Shown here in pieces: positions 24,194 to 32,254 of a DNA stretch of 43,430 bases. Position 1 is the stretch's first letter; each line of letters starts with the position of its first letter. Position numbers and translations under genes: made by a program. The stretch lies in IMG/VR virus record IMGVR_UViG_3300034159_000046, positions 1 to 43,430 of that record. One strand, 5' to 3'. The DNA comes from a virus. Below the pieces are notes generated by a model. The model was not told the origin of the DNA and ran no database searches. It worked only from the letters and a program-made list of their open reading frames with translations.

Positions 24194-25137
24194 CCGCAAC
24201 TGAATATAAAAGAGCCTATATTCGTGCGCGCGGAAAATGGGGGAGCTTAATAAAATCCTCATTATCAGAAATAAGCAAGGCATATAAACTTGCTGCCAAT
24301 GAAATAGCAAAGGCAATATTAGACGCCGACGGATTAAATGCCGATAATTTAAATTTGCTTTCAATTCAATTGCAGAAATCAACCGGGATAATTCAGGAAA
24401 GAATACTAGAAGAAATTCCGGCTTCCATTAATAATGGACAGAATCTCTATAATGAGATAGACGAAACACTTTTATCTGAATTATTTGCCGGTAGTGATAA
24501 GGTTACTCCAAACGGAATTCATAAAATGATAAACGGAATAAATGCGCGGCTAATTTCCGTTACTGTCAATCGAATGTATCAAGACGGCTATACTTTATCC
24601 AATCGCGTTTGGCAATTATCAAGCGATTACCAAGCACAAGTTACCCAATTGATAAATTCGGGGCTTGCGCAGGGCCTATCAATACAGGACATTGCAAAGT
24701 CAGTGCAAAGCTATACGATTGGCGGAGTTGAGCGCCTTGCAGAGGATTTCCCCAAGGCAAAATGGGGAAATATAACCATAAAGAATTTAGATTGGCGAGC
24801 GCTGCGCTTGATACGAAGCGAATTTAGCGCATCTATGAAAACTGGGGCGGTTATGGCCGGAGAAATGAATCCGGCTAGTACAAAGCTTTATGAGTGGGTA
24901 AGGATAAACACGCAGCAACATGATTGTGAATGTCCGGGCCTTGCAGCCGGTGGACCGTATACGGCAAACAGCATACCGGCGCAACCGCATCCTAATTGTA
25001 TGTGTCAGGTTAGGGCTATATTGCGCGATTTAAAAGACTTTACAGCCGATTTAAAGCGATGGAATAGCGGCGAATATGTACCAGAAATTGACAAATGGTA
25101 TAACGAATATTATTTAACGGCGCAGAATTCTGCTTGA
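24190..25137 (+). CDS. MuF-like head morphogenesis protein (SPP1 gp7 family)
   Basis: 315 residues. Mostly helical N-terminal part, then the C-terminal MuF domain: RSEFSASMKTGAVMAG (~213-228), YEWVRINTQQHDCECPGL and the diagnostic HPNCMCQVRAI near 263-273. Such minor head proteins are packaged inside the capsid and associate with portal. ATGA overlap with the portal gene. Its last 28 bases overlap the 3' end of a minus-strand gene (25110-25268). Confidence 0.85.
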   Translation: MTATEYKRAYIRARGKWGSLIKSSLSEISKAYKLAANEIAKAILDADGLNADNLNLLSIQLQKSTGIIQERILEEIPASINNGQNLYNEIDETLLSELFAGSDKVTPNGIHKMINGINARLISVTVNRMYQDGYTLSNRVWQLSSDYQAQVTQLINSGLAQGLSIQDIAKSVQSYTIGGVERLAEDFPKAKWGNITIKNLDWRALRLIRSEFSASMKTGAVMAGEMNPASTKLYEWVRINTQQHDCECPGLAAGGPYTANSIPAQPHPNCMCQVRAILRDLKDFTADLKRWNSGEYVPEIDKWYNEYYLTAQNSA

Positions 25138-25268
25138 GCGTCAATGTCATTTTTCAATATCTTTAGACTCATGCCGTCATTTCCGGGAAGTTTAATAGGC
25201 AATTTATCATCATATTTGCGCTTTTTAAGCCTTAATTTTCTGTTTCCGTGTTTGTAAGTTTTAGACAT
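25110..25268 (-). CDS. Small very basic protein (52 aa)
   Basis: Strong GGAGG site ten bases before the ATG, and a TAATG overlap with the preceding stop. The first 25 residues are Lys/Arg-rich (KTYKHGNRKLRLKKRKYDDK), suggesting nucleic-acid binding. It reads on into the MuF-like gene on the other strand (28-base tail-to-tail overlap). No family is recognised. Confidence 0.65.
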   Translation of the reverse strand: MSKTYKHGNRKLRLKKRKYDDKLPIKLPGNDGMSLKILKNDIDAQAEFCAVK

Positions 25269-25519
25269 TAGCGTATTTCCTCCAAATATTTATTAAGCTT
25301 TTCAAAATATTCTTCATGATTTGCCGTCTCGGTTCTTATTAACTCAAAATTATAGCCGCCACCTGGTCCACCTGACGAAGTTATTTGTTTGTTATTAAAT
25401 CCGTCTTGTTGAATCTTGATAATATCAAATTCAATATAATTAAATGAATTAATCAAATCCTCTAATGAATCTGCCCCGATTTTTAGAATCATTTCATACG
25501 GGCGCTTAGGTGATTCCAT
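25268..25519 (-). CDS. Small accessory protein (83 aa)
   Basis: GGGGG lies before the ATG, which overlaps the stop region of the preceding gene. Alpha/beta pattern with a Gly-rich loop (SSGGPGGGYNFEL, ~48-60) and a charged C-terminal helix. Second gene of the 25710-25110 cassette. Function unknown. Confidence 0.65.
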   Translation of the reverse strand: MESPKRPYEMILKIGADSLEDLINSFNYIEFDIIKIQQDGFNNKQITSSGGPGGGYNFELIRTETANHEEYFEKLNKYLEEIR

Positions 25520-25710
25520 TACATTTGCCCCCTTATCTTAAACAATTCTGCGCCATATATCCTAATAATTTTAATTAAATAATCGTAATCAATTCCTACT
25601 TTAATAGCTATATATTGATAGCCCCATTGTATTGAATCAAAATCATGTTTCAATAAACCGAATACTACCGAATGATTTTTTATTGCTATTGCTTGCTCTG
25701 TCGTTATCAT
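25519..25710 (-). CDS. Small accessory protein (63 aa), possible HTH
   Basis: Lead gene of the second minus-strand cassette, leaderless (six bases from the -10 box). Helical; residues ~30-55 (YQYIAIKVGIDYDYLIKIIR) can be read as a helix-turn-helix. No other motif. Function unknown. Confidence 0.6.
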   Translation of the reverse strand: MITTEQAIAIKNHSVVFGLLKHDFDSIQWGYQYIAIKVGIDYDYLIKIIRIYGAELFKIRGQM

Positions 25711-25716
25711 TCAATA

Positions 25717-25777
25717 ATCTTAGCCCCTAATGCGGTATATGTCAACGCTTGACGATTAATTTTTTACGATTCATAAT
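25717..25777. promoter_or_regulatory. Bidirectional promoter module 2 (accessory cassette / prohead protease)
   Basis: Left: TTGACA (25745-25740), 17-base spacer with TATACCGCATTA, TAAGAT (25722-25717), six bases to ATG 25710. Right: TTGACG (25749-25754), 17-base spacer, CATAAT (25772-25777), six bases to ATG 25784. The -35 boxes are three bases apart. Confidence 0.7.
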
Positions 25778-25783
25778 ATTGAT

Positions 25784-26917
25784 ATGAAAAATTTGCGTTG
25801 GACTGGTGACATTGGATATAGGGACGAGGTAAACAAAACTGGAATTTCCCTGTCGTTTGTTGAATCTGAATTACTTGCGGCTGGCGGCGATGCTATTACT
25901 GTTGAGTTAGACAGCCCAGGCGGCGACTATTTTGTCGGTATCCAGATTATGACCATGCTAAAGGCATATAAGGGATTTAAGACCGTCTACTATGGCGCAA
26001 TTGTCGCAAGTGCGGCAACAGCCGTTGCAATTGGATTTGATAAACGCATAAATCGCAAGACATCATCATTTATGATACATAATGCCCAGTCTGGAGAATG
26101 GGGCGACCAAAACGAATTGCGAAAAATGGCCGATCAGCTTGAAGGTTGGTCAAACATTATAGCAGAGGCTTACGCTGAAATTACCAAAAAGCCAATTGAA
26201 GAAATAAAGCAATTAATGGACGCTGAAACATGGCTTTTCGGTCAGGAAATACTTGACTATGGTTTTTCCGATGAAATGGACGGGGCTGTAATTTCCGGGC
26301 CTGAAAATAAGACCGCAGCAATTGCAATGTATGCAAAAAAAGTAAAAAATAAAGCCGCTGAAATAAAAAAGCGGCCTGAGACAGTGCGAGAATTTGAGGG
26401 TATGTTAAGGGATTTAGGATACCCAAAAAATCAAGCAATCGCTATTGCTTCCGTGGGATTCGGGGCAGCGAATAAAACAGGAGACAAAAAAGTGACTAAG
26501 GAAGAAATTCTATCCGAGGTTAAGACCCTTAAAGAAAATAACGGCATAACCTTAAAAGAGGTGGCCGCAGCCATGGGCCTTGAATCTCAATTGGTTGACG
26601 AAAAGTTGATCGCCGAAAATGTAAGCATGAAAACCACGCTTGCAAGTCTTGATGGTGAACGCCTGGCGATTTCACTTGATAAGGAATTCGGCCCGCAATC
26701 GGAGGAAAACCTTGTACGTGCGCAAGCATCCAAGATTTTCCAAAAGATGGCTGACATTACCCCTGAGTCAGTCGAAGCTTTCAAAAAGGACAAAACTACC
26801 GTTGCCCTTGCTGCGGCTTCCGTTGATCATAACCATAAAGTAAATTTGCGCCACGAAGATGGCGGCAAAGCGCCAAGCAAAAAAACCGTAGGCGGCGTTA
26901 CCGTCTTGGAGGTATAA
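25784..26917 (+). CDS. ClpP-like (S14) prohead protease with C-terminal scaffold region
   Basis: 377 residues. The N-terminal ~185 residues are a ClpP-fold protease: DSPGG (43-47, oxyanion region), nucleophile Ser76 in IVASAAT, His99 in MIHNAQ, and a probable aspartate near 145. The remaining ~190 residues are helical and charged, like a scaffold, with an internal start at 26492. Protease-scaffold fusions cleave themselves and the capsid assembly intermediates. Leaderless first gene of the capsid operon, followed by decoration and capsid genes. Confidence 0.85.
   Translation: MKNLRWTGDIGYRDEVNKTGISLSFVESELLAAGGDAITVELDSPGGDYFVGIQIMTMLKAYKGFKTVYYGAIVASAATAVAIGFDKRINRKTSSFMIHNAQSGEWGDQNELRKMADQLEGWSNIIAEAYAEITKKPIEEIKQLMDAETWLFGQEILDYGFSDEMDGAVISGPENKTAAIAMYAKKVKNKAAEIKKRPETVREFEGMLRDLGYPKNQAIAIASVGFGAANKTGDKKVTKEEILSEVKTLKENNGITLKEVAAAMGLESQLVDEKLIAENVSMKTTLASLDGERLAISLDKEFGPQSEENLVRAQASKIFQKMADITPESVEAFKKDKTTVALAAASVDHNHKVNLRHEDGGKAPSKKTVGGVTVLEV
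26492..26917 (+). CDS. Predicted nested scaffolding protein (in-frame internal start)
   Basis: A GTG at 26492 (residue 237 of the protease) is in frame and preceded by AGGAG with seven to eight bases spacing, rare inside a gene. The product would be 141 residues: VTKEEILSEVKTLKENNG ... ending in a Lys-rich tail. This is the lambda C/Nu3 arrangement, where a scaffold is made separately from the 3' part of the protease gene. Confidence 0.55.
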   Translation: MTKEEILSEVKTLKENNGITLKEVAAAMGLESQLVDEKLIAENVSMKTTLASLDGERLAISLDKEFGPQSEENLVRAQASKIFQKMADITPESVEAFKKDKTTVALAAASVDHNHKVNLRHEDGGKAPSKKTVGGVTVLEV

Positions 26918-26920
26918 AAA

Positions 26921-27694
26921 ATGTCTAAAATTTTTATAAGCAAGCCAGAAGGCGAAAGCATTGCGATGATAAACACGTCCGGCGCTGACGTTATCCAATT
27001 CCAATTCCTGGTATTGGGTGGCCGCGCCCTTGCGGCTGACGAAGCTATTGCGGCAAATGCCGTTGGCGGGTTTACCGATTTGGAAGATATGGAAATCGAA
27101 ATCGATGATTTCGTTACCTCCGAGGGGACATTCTCCGCCGCCAATGCCAAGGTCTTTTGGGACCCCGCAACCGGAAAATTCTCGGACACTGAAACCGTGG
27201 GATATTGGCTCATTGGTTATACAAAGGCAGCCAAAAGCGGTACCTTTATCAAGGCAATCGTATGCGACGCTGACTACGTTGGCGACAATCAGGAATTAGG
27301 CGGGCGCGTTGTTACCGTTACCGCAGACTTGACCGCCGCCGCCGCTGGCACCGCCGTGCACCTCATTCCGGCCTCACAGGTTCCAGCCGGTAAGAAAGTC
27401 TACATTGTGGACTTTTTGCTGAACGTCGGAGGCGCTACCGCCTGGACCGATGCGACCGCAACCATCGTAAAACTGCAAGATACCGCCGCAAGCCCCGTAG
27501 TGGCAGCCACCATTGCCAAGGCCCAATTGACCGGTAATGCAAACCTTGCCAAGCTGTCAACTGGCGTAACCCTTGGCGCTCCAGTCCTTACCGGGGCAGG
27601 ACTTACCGCCGCCAAGGGCTTGGATATTGTGGCCGACGCTGTTTTCGGCGCTGGTTCTACCATACACGCTACTGTCGTAGCGGTAATCAAATAA
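26921..27694 (+). CDS. Capsid decoration protein (DUF2190-like N-terminus)
   Basis: 257 residues; GGAGG before the ATG. Residues ~1-110 (GGRALAADEAIAANAVGGF ... FWDPATGKFSDTETVGYWLIGYTKAAKSGTFIKAIV) match the DUF2190 pattern of head decoration proteins found just before capsid genes. The C-terminal ~140 residues are an extra Ala/Thr-rich beta domain. It would stabilise or display on the capsid surface. GC-rich at third positions, as in highly expressed virion genes. Confidence 0.7.
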   Translation: MSKIFISKPEGESIAMINTSGADVIQFQFLVLGGRALAADEAIAANAVGGFTDLEDMEIEIDDFVTSEGTFSAANAKVFWDPATGKFSDTETVGYWLIGYTKAAKSGTFIKAIVCDADYVGDNQELGGRVVTVTADLTAAAAGTAVHLIPASQVPAGKKVYIVDFLLNVGGATAWTDATATIVKLQDTAASPVVAATIAKAQLTGNANLAKLSTGVTLGAPVLTGAGLTAAKGLDIVADAVFGAGSTIHATVVAVIK

Positions 27695-27707
27695 GGAAGG
27701 TTAAAAA

Positions 27708-28883
27708 ATGTTAAAGGTTTATACAAACGAAGCCTTGCTGTCTGAGCGCAAGGAAAAAGCCAAGACCGTTACCGCCCATATTTTCGAGGGTGACAGAAAA
27801 ATGGTCAAAGATTCGGTTTCCCGGCCATACCTGACCGTTACCACTCAAAAAACCAAGGAACAGAACTTGGCAGAGCTGGAGGAAATGCGCGGGGAGCTTA
27901 GCAAGCGCATTGAAAACGCCGCGCAGCCGCCAAGTGCCGCAGAGCTTGAAGCTTTTTTCGGTAAATTCTTCATTGAAGTTACCCGCCAGGCTATGGAATC
28001 CCCGGACCTTACCAGTCTGATAGCCAATGAAGTTACGAATTTTGAATTCCCTTCCATTGTCTATTTGCGCGACGTAAAGAAATTCAGGGGCAAAATGGGC
28101 CTTGTCCAAGGAACAAATGACCCGGTGAACCTGATTGAGCAAAACACCGGCAATAACAACACGGTCGAAATCTACATCAAGGCCCTTGGCTGGAAAGATT
28201 CGTTAATGAATTTGCTTTTCAACAAATTCTTTACCATGGATAAGGTAGTCCAAGCCGCAGTAGACGCCTATATTGATGAGCGAAATACTGCCACCGCTGG
28301 CGTCATGATCGGCGCAACCTATGTTGCAAGCCAGCAACAAGCCGCCGTAGCTACTGCCGGACTTACCCTGGACGAAAAGACCTACGAAACCATGCTGGCT
28401 GGTAATAAGCTTGTCCGTAGCCTCAAAGACCCACAGACCGGTAAAAAAATTGCCGTTCCTTCGCTGTCGGTGCTTTGCAATTCCGCCGACACATGGCAGA
28501 TTGAGAATGTCATCCGGGGCCAGTTGAACGGCGACGGATCGACCGCCCGCGTAAGCAATCGTCCAGGCCTTCCCATTGGCCAGGTTATTGAATATGACGG
28601 CGGAATCAATAACGGTATTACCATTGGCAAGGAAACTATCAGCATCCCCGGCGTAACCGCTGGCAAGTGCTACCTTTTCGTGCCAAAGGTCCTTGACGTC
28701 TTGGTAAAGCGTCCATTGACCATGGAAACCGGGCGCGGCTCTGTGCTTTCCTTATCCACCGAAGAAAGGGCCTGGTACATGGCGCAAGGTGAATATACCA
28801 AGGATTTGCTTGGATCAAGCTATCCTGGTACAGCCCTTGGCGCTGGCTATGGCGCTGTGATTGAAATTACCTTGCCAAGTTAA
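27708..28883 (+). CDS. Major capsid protein
   Basis: 391 residues, with AAGGAAGG upstream. An N-terminal charged helical region (~30-80, possibly removed by the protease) is followed by an HK97-like alpha/beta body. Assigned mainly by position, length and strong codon bias, consistent with the most abundant virion protein. A terminator follows 21 bases after the stop. Confidence 0.8.
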   Translation: MLKVYTNEALLSERKEKAKTVTAHIFEGDRKMVKDSVSRPYLTVTTQKTKEQNLAELEEMRGELSKRIENAAQPPSAAELEAFFGKFFIEVTRQAMESPDLTSLIANEVTNFEFPSIVYLRDVKKFRGKMGLVQGTNDPVNLIEQNTGNNNTVEIYIKALGWKDSLMNLLFNKFFTMDKVVQAAVDAYIDERNTATAGVMIGATYVASQQQAAVATAGLTLDEKTYETMLAGNKLVRSLKDPQTGKKIAVPSLSVLCNSADTWQIENVIRGQLNGDGSTARVSNRPGLPIGQVIEYDGGINNGITIGKETISIPGVTAGKCYLFVPKVLDVLVKRPLTMETGRGSVLSLSTEERAWYMAQGEYTKDLLGSSYPGTALGAGYGAVIEITLPS

Positions 28884-28903
28884 TGGAATCGATTTAAGAA
28901 ACC

Positions 28904-28930
28904 AAAGGCCCTCTTATTTGAGGGCCTTTT
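28904..28930. terminator. Bidirectional terminator after the capsid gene
   Basis: AAAGGCCCTC (28904-28913), six-base loop, GAGGGCCTTT (28920-28929), then T-run on the plus strand; usable on both strands. The minus-strand gene at 28914 stops within the loop. Confidence 0.8.
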
Positions 28931-29240
28931 CTATTGCATTTAATAACAAGTAGAATTTATTATATCTAACAAATCCGTATTTATTACATTTATATTTTAT
29001 ATTATTATGACATAATATAATAATATTTGATTCGCTTATTATATCTTTTATTGCAATCATGTAAATAGCGTCTCCATCTATTCTTGGTATAAACGTTGGC
29101 TTATTTTCAATTATTCTCATTGCCTTATTTCGCAATTCGTTAGACTTGCGAATCCATACCGCCCACATCTTGGCTGATTTGCATCCCTCTGCCGCGAAAA
29201 AGCATAAATCACGTTTTTTCATTAATTCATCGTGTGACAT
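28914..29240 (-). CDS. Accessory protein (108 aa), unknown
   Basis: AAGGA precedes the ATG, which lies 19 bases inside the preceding gene. N-terminal charged helix (SHDELMKKRDLCFF) with two cysteines, then a beta-rich C-terminal half. Second gene of the third minus-strand cassette. Its stop is inside the capsid terminator. No family is recognised. Confidence 0.65.
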   Translation of the reverse strand: MSHDELMKKRDLCFFAAEGCKSAKMWAVWIRKSNELRNKAMRIIENKPTFIPRIDGDAIYMIAIKDIISESNIIILCHNNIKYKCNKYGFVRYNKFYLLLNAIEKALK

Positions 29241-29485
29241 TTTTCTATTCCTTTTTTAAGTATTTTTAGGCGTGGCCTATTTTCCATTACAACATTAATT
29301 TCCATTTGTATTACCTGTATTGTAATTTTATAAATCATGCATACAAATTTATTTTCTTCATTAAATGTTTTTTCATGGTCATTTACATATTGCAAATATT
29401 CGGTTGCAATTTTTAATTTCTGGTCAGATAATTCTTTTATTCTTTTATTGTAATTTTTAACCAGTGTATAAAAATTATTTACCAT
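29222..29485 (-). CDS. Coiled-coil accessory protein (87 aa)
   Basis: Lead gene of the third minus-strand cassette, leaderless. Almost entirely helical and charged (LVKNYNKRIKELSDQKLKIA ...), likely a coiled coil. Function unknown. Confidence 0.6.
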   Translation of the reverse strand: MVNNFYTLVKNYNKRIKELSDQKLKIATEYLQYVNDHEKTFNEENKFVCMIYKITIQVIQMEINVVMENRPRLKILKKGIEKCHTMN

Positions 29486-29491
29486 TCCAAT

Positions 29492-29557
29492 ATACTAATA
29501 CTGTAGTGCGGATTATGTCAAGCCTTTATTTACAATATATTTGCACGGTGTTATAAT
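29492..29557. promoter_or_regulatory. Bidirectional promoter module 3 (accessory cassette / head completion)
   Basis: Left: TTGACA (29521-29516), 18-base spacer with TAATCCGCAC, TAGTAT (29497-29492), six bases to ATG 29485. Right: TTTACA (29529-29534), 17-base spacer, TATAAT (29552-29557), six bases to ATG 29564. -35 boxes are seven bases apart. Confidence 0.7.
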
Positions 29558-29563
29558 AATTTC

Positions 29564-30037
29564 ATGGCTACTTTTGCAGAAATCAAGGCAGTGCGCCTTA
29601 CATTAAATGACCCGGCTGATTTTATCGATTTAAAATCTGTAGCAACTAGCGCAGATTTGCCAGTATCAGCGCCTAAAAACGTTGCATATAAAATAATCGA
29701 TTATGATTCATACGTTTATTTTAATGTAACCTGGATTAATTTAGACGATATGCAAATTTCTGATTCAAGAATTTCTGATTGGATAGACGTGTACCAAGTA
29801 TCTGGGGCGGTTATCCGTGGATTTGACGCGATCATTCAGCGCCTTGGCCAAAAATTGCAAATGTCTAAGAATTCAGACGGCGCAGAATCAACCGAATACA
29901 CAAGCCTTGATTCCATGCTTAAGTATTATAGGCAGATTAAATCAGACTATGCGGCTTTAACTGCGTCTGAGGTCAAGCAAGACACAGGAATTTATGGGCA
30001 TATTTCAGATAAAGAAATATCCGGGGGCTTGGTTTGA
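29564..30037 (+). CDS. Head-tail connector / head completion protein
   Basis: 157 residues. Acidic, with a helix (~3-20, FAEIKAVRLTLNDPADFI) and a C-terminal helical part (LDSMLKYYRQIKSDYAAL). Position directly after the capsid gene matches gp6-like adaptors that dock on the portal. The family assignment is from gene order. TTGA overlap with the next gene. Confidence 0.6.
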   Translation: MATFAEIKAVRLTLNDPADFIDLKSVATSADLPVSAPKNVAYKIIDYDSYVYFNVTWINLDDMQISDSRISDWIDVYQVSGAVIRGFDAIIQRLGQKLQMSKNSDGAESTEYTSLDSMLKYYRQIKSDYAALTASEVKQDTGIYGHISDKEISGGLV

Positions 30038-30405
30038 ATAATCGTTTATTATTAAAGCAAGCGCGCGACGGCATAAAAAAACATATAGAGCAATCACCTT
30101 TTGCAATAACAGTAACAAGGCGCGCATTGATTGACAATGGTTTCGGCGGACAATGCGAAGACCCGGAGGGGATACCGGCAACAGTAAATATAATGGGCAG
30201 AATGTCCAGGGAATCTAGGATAGTTCAAGCAATCGCCGCAAATTCAGCCGGGATGGATACCAGCGCAACCATGTATTTAATTATTTCACATAATGATACT
30301 ATTTTTGAGGGAGACCAGTTTCCCGGCTGGCGCGTTGGTAGGGTTACGCCATTGAATAAATTTGAAGGTGTAATAGCGTTTGAGGCGGCGCTATATCCGG
30401 CATGA
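30034..30405 (+). CDS. Head-tail joining protein (stopper-like)
   Basis: 123 residues from a TTG overlapping the previous stop (TTGA), with GGGGG nearby. Central IMGRMSRES and later ISHNDTIFEGDQFPGWRVGRVTPLNKF resemble the beta-barrel of head-closure (stopper) proteins, where F-x-x-W-x-V patterns are common. ATGA overlap with the next gene. Confidence 0.6.
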   Translation: MNNRLLLKQARDGIKKHIEQSPFAITVTRRALIDNGFGGQCEDPEGIPATVNIMGRMSRESRIVQAIAANSAGMDTSATMYLIISHNDTIFEGDQFPGWRVGRVTPLNKFEGVIAFEAALYPA

Positions 30406-30773
30406 GCGCAAAAGATGACGCCCGCAGCGTTAGCCAATCTATAAAAGACCATTACGGGCCACGGTTTAAGGCAAGTCTTGAGGCTATGGCACTGGCTCAT
30501 CTTGGCGCTGCGCTTGACCATTTCGCAAGAGTACAGCGAACTGGCCCCGGAAATCCTGGACGGTTTTGGAATAATCAAACCGGGCAGACAGCCGAACGTG
30601 TATTCGGTGAATCTTTCAAAGATGACAAATCGGTTGGGTTCTTTATGGCTCACGGCGTAAAATGGGGCATTTATTTAGAGATTGCAAATAATAGGCAAAA
30701 TGAATCATTGCGCCCATTGATAGAAATATATGGTAATTCATATATAGTAGCAGTTAGGGAGTTAATGAAATGA
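30402..30773 (+). CDS. Tail completion / HK97 gp10-like protein
   Basis: 123 residues; helix-rich start with FGESFKD and a YLEIANNRQNESLRPLIE segment, the pattern of HK97 gp10-type neck proteins. Four-base overlaps on both sides make it part of the tightly coupled connector set (29564-31126). Confidence 0.6.
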   Translation: MSAKDDARSVSQSIKDHYGPRFKASLEAMALAHLGAALDHFARVQRTGPGNPGRFWNNQTGQTAERVFGESFKDDKSVGFFMAHGVKWGIYLEIANNRQNESLRPLIEIYGNSYIVAVRELMK

Positions 30774-31126
30774 TTGATTTGGTAGTATCTAAGCTTAAAA
30801 CAGGCGCTTGGAAAAATGTGATACCGTTTGGTTTTACTATTCCGGCTTCCCCTTATCTTGTAGTAAAAGAGGAACCAACGGCGCTAAGCTATACCAGATG
30901 GCGAATAATTGGACACGCTAAACCAGACCAATTAATGGTATTGCGTAAATATATGCGCAAAGAAGTCCGCGCACTTATGCTTGGCGCTATCGCTGGAATT
31001 GGAACAGATAAAAGGTATATGGTAATAGAGGAATTGCCAGGGGAAACAATGGGTAGCTTGTCTGTTGTCTCGGACGATGGTACAATATCACTAGAATCAG
31101 TTTTTAGGCAATCTATTGCCCTATAG
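30770..31126 (+). CDS. Tail terminator-like protein
   Basis: 118 residues. Contains PASPYLVVKEEP (~24-35) followed by RWRIIGHAK, a signature reminiscent of tail-terminator/tail-completion proteins near the tube gene. Position is immediately before the tail tube. Assigned by context. Confidence 0.55.
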   Translation: MIDLVVSKLKTGAWKNVIPFGFTIPASPYLVVKEEPTALSYTRWRIIGHAKPDQLMVLRKYMRKEVRALMLGAIAGIGTDKRYMVIEELPGETMGSLSVVSDDGTISLESVFRQSIAL

Positions 31127-31138
31127 GAGTATAAGAAA

Positions 31139-32077
31139 ATGTTAAGAAATACGGATGCAAGATTTCTTGGTCCCGTTACTATGGCGCGCGTTCGCGCCGT
31201 AAATCCGGATGGCGGCTATCCTTTTGTTAGTCGTCAAGTTTCAATGGTAGGCCCTTTCAATTTTAGCGCCGCCGCTGTTCCCGCTGCGGTAACTATTACG
31301 GCCAAGACCGACAACGGTTCAGAGGTTGCCGATACGGTTGACCTTTCCGGAGTTGGCAGTATTGCAGCCGTTACCGCCGCAGAATTGGCCGCAGCCATTA
31401 CCGCATCCGCAGTAACCAACCTGACAAGCGCCGTAGAAGCTGGCACCGGACGGGTAAAACTTTCCCTTACCACCCCAGCGTCTGCCAAATACCTGCAAAT
31501 TGGCGGAGAGGTTGCGAAATTCGCCGGTTTTGGCTACGGATTTGGGACTCAATTTACCAAAATTGAAACCGTCCAAAGCTTGGCCCAGGAGGCAGTGCAA
31601 AAGGAATCTGAACGCCTGGAAGTACTGGACAGCGCCGGGCGACCTACAGCCATTATTACCCGCAGCTACCGGACCGGCTCTACACTCACTTTGGTTGATA
31701 CTGCCTTTGATATTAACATCCGAGCAAAGCTTGAGGGTGGTTCATTTCGGGATGACGGGTACACCGATGATGCATACATTGTCCCAGGCCCCAATGACCC
31801 ACGCCCCACAATCGAGGCCGAATGGTTCCATGGCGTCTATGCCAAGGACGACAATCAAGAAGATACCCGCGTTGGCTATTTGTGGATGAAATGCCGCAAT
31901 GCAAAGCTGACGCAATCACCCGGCACCGCTGGGGACCGGAATGTCCAGACCGGTACATATACCTTGGCCGTTACACCATACAAAGACCCGCTTAGCTCTC
32001 TTGCTGATGAAAAAGACACCATCATGCAATTCTTGACTGTTTCGGAATACGACGCGCTACACGTTCTAAGCGTGTAA
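31139..32077 (+). CDS. Major tail tube protein
   Basis: 312 residues; TAGGAG before the ATG. The C-terminal half (~190-312) resembles a tail tube fold. Residues ~40-150 hold an Ala/Thr-rich inserted domain (FNFSAAAVPAAVTITAKTDN ...), the type of extra domain often found in tube proteins. High GC at third positions fits abundant expression. A terminator follows at 32086. Confidence 0.75.
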   Translation: MLRNTDARFLGPVTMARVRAVNPDGGYPFVSRQVSMVGPFNFSAAAVPAAVTITAKTDNGSEVADTVDLSGVGSIAAVTAAELAAAITASAVTNLTSAVEAGTGRVKLSLTTPASAKYLQIGGEVAKFAGFGYGFGTQFTKIETVQSLAQEAVQKESERLEVLDSAGRPTAIITRSYRTGSTLTLVDTAFDINIRAKLEGGSFRDDGYTDDAYIVPGPNDPRPTIEAEWFHGVYAKDDNQEDTRVGYLWMKCRNAKLTQSPGTAGDRNVQTGTYTLAVTPYKDPLSSLADEKDTIMQFLTVSEYDALHVLSV

Positions 32078-32083
32078 TAAAAA

Positions 32084-32254
32084 TTAAGCCCCGGATTTCC
32101 GGGGCTTTAATTTTTTGTGGCCGATATGCCAAAACCCGCAGCATGGGCAGACATAAGCGTGTAATGCCTTTTTATTTGTCCTTTTTACTGACCGCTTGGC
32201 TTCCTTTTTTGTAGGCCAAGCAATTTTTCGCAAGCAGTTTTCCAAGTCGGTCAT
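32084..32254 (-). CDS. Zinc-finger-like small protein (56 aa)
   Basis: Four-base ATGA overlap with the gene before it. Basic N-terminal half, then CPCCGFWHIGHKK, a C-x-x-C...H-x-x-H cluster common in tiny phage proteins. Its last codons read through the terminator hairpin, ending two bases before the stem. Final gene of the largest minus-strand cassette. Confidence 0.7.
   Translation of the reverse strand: MTDLENCLRKIAWPTKKEAKRSVKRTNKKALHAYVCPCCGFWHIGHKKLKPRKSGA
32086..32116. terminator. Bidirectional terminator after the tail tube gene
   Basis: AAGCCCCGG (32086-32094), ATTT loop, CCGGGGCTT (32099-32107), then TAATTTTTT; the minus strand also has a T-rich tail. It overlaps the end of a minus-strand zinc-finger gene. 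Confidence 0.8.
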
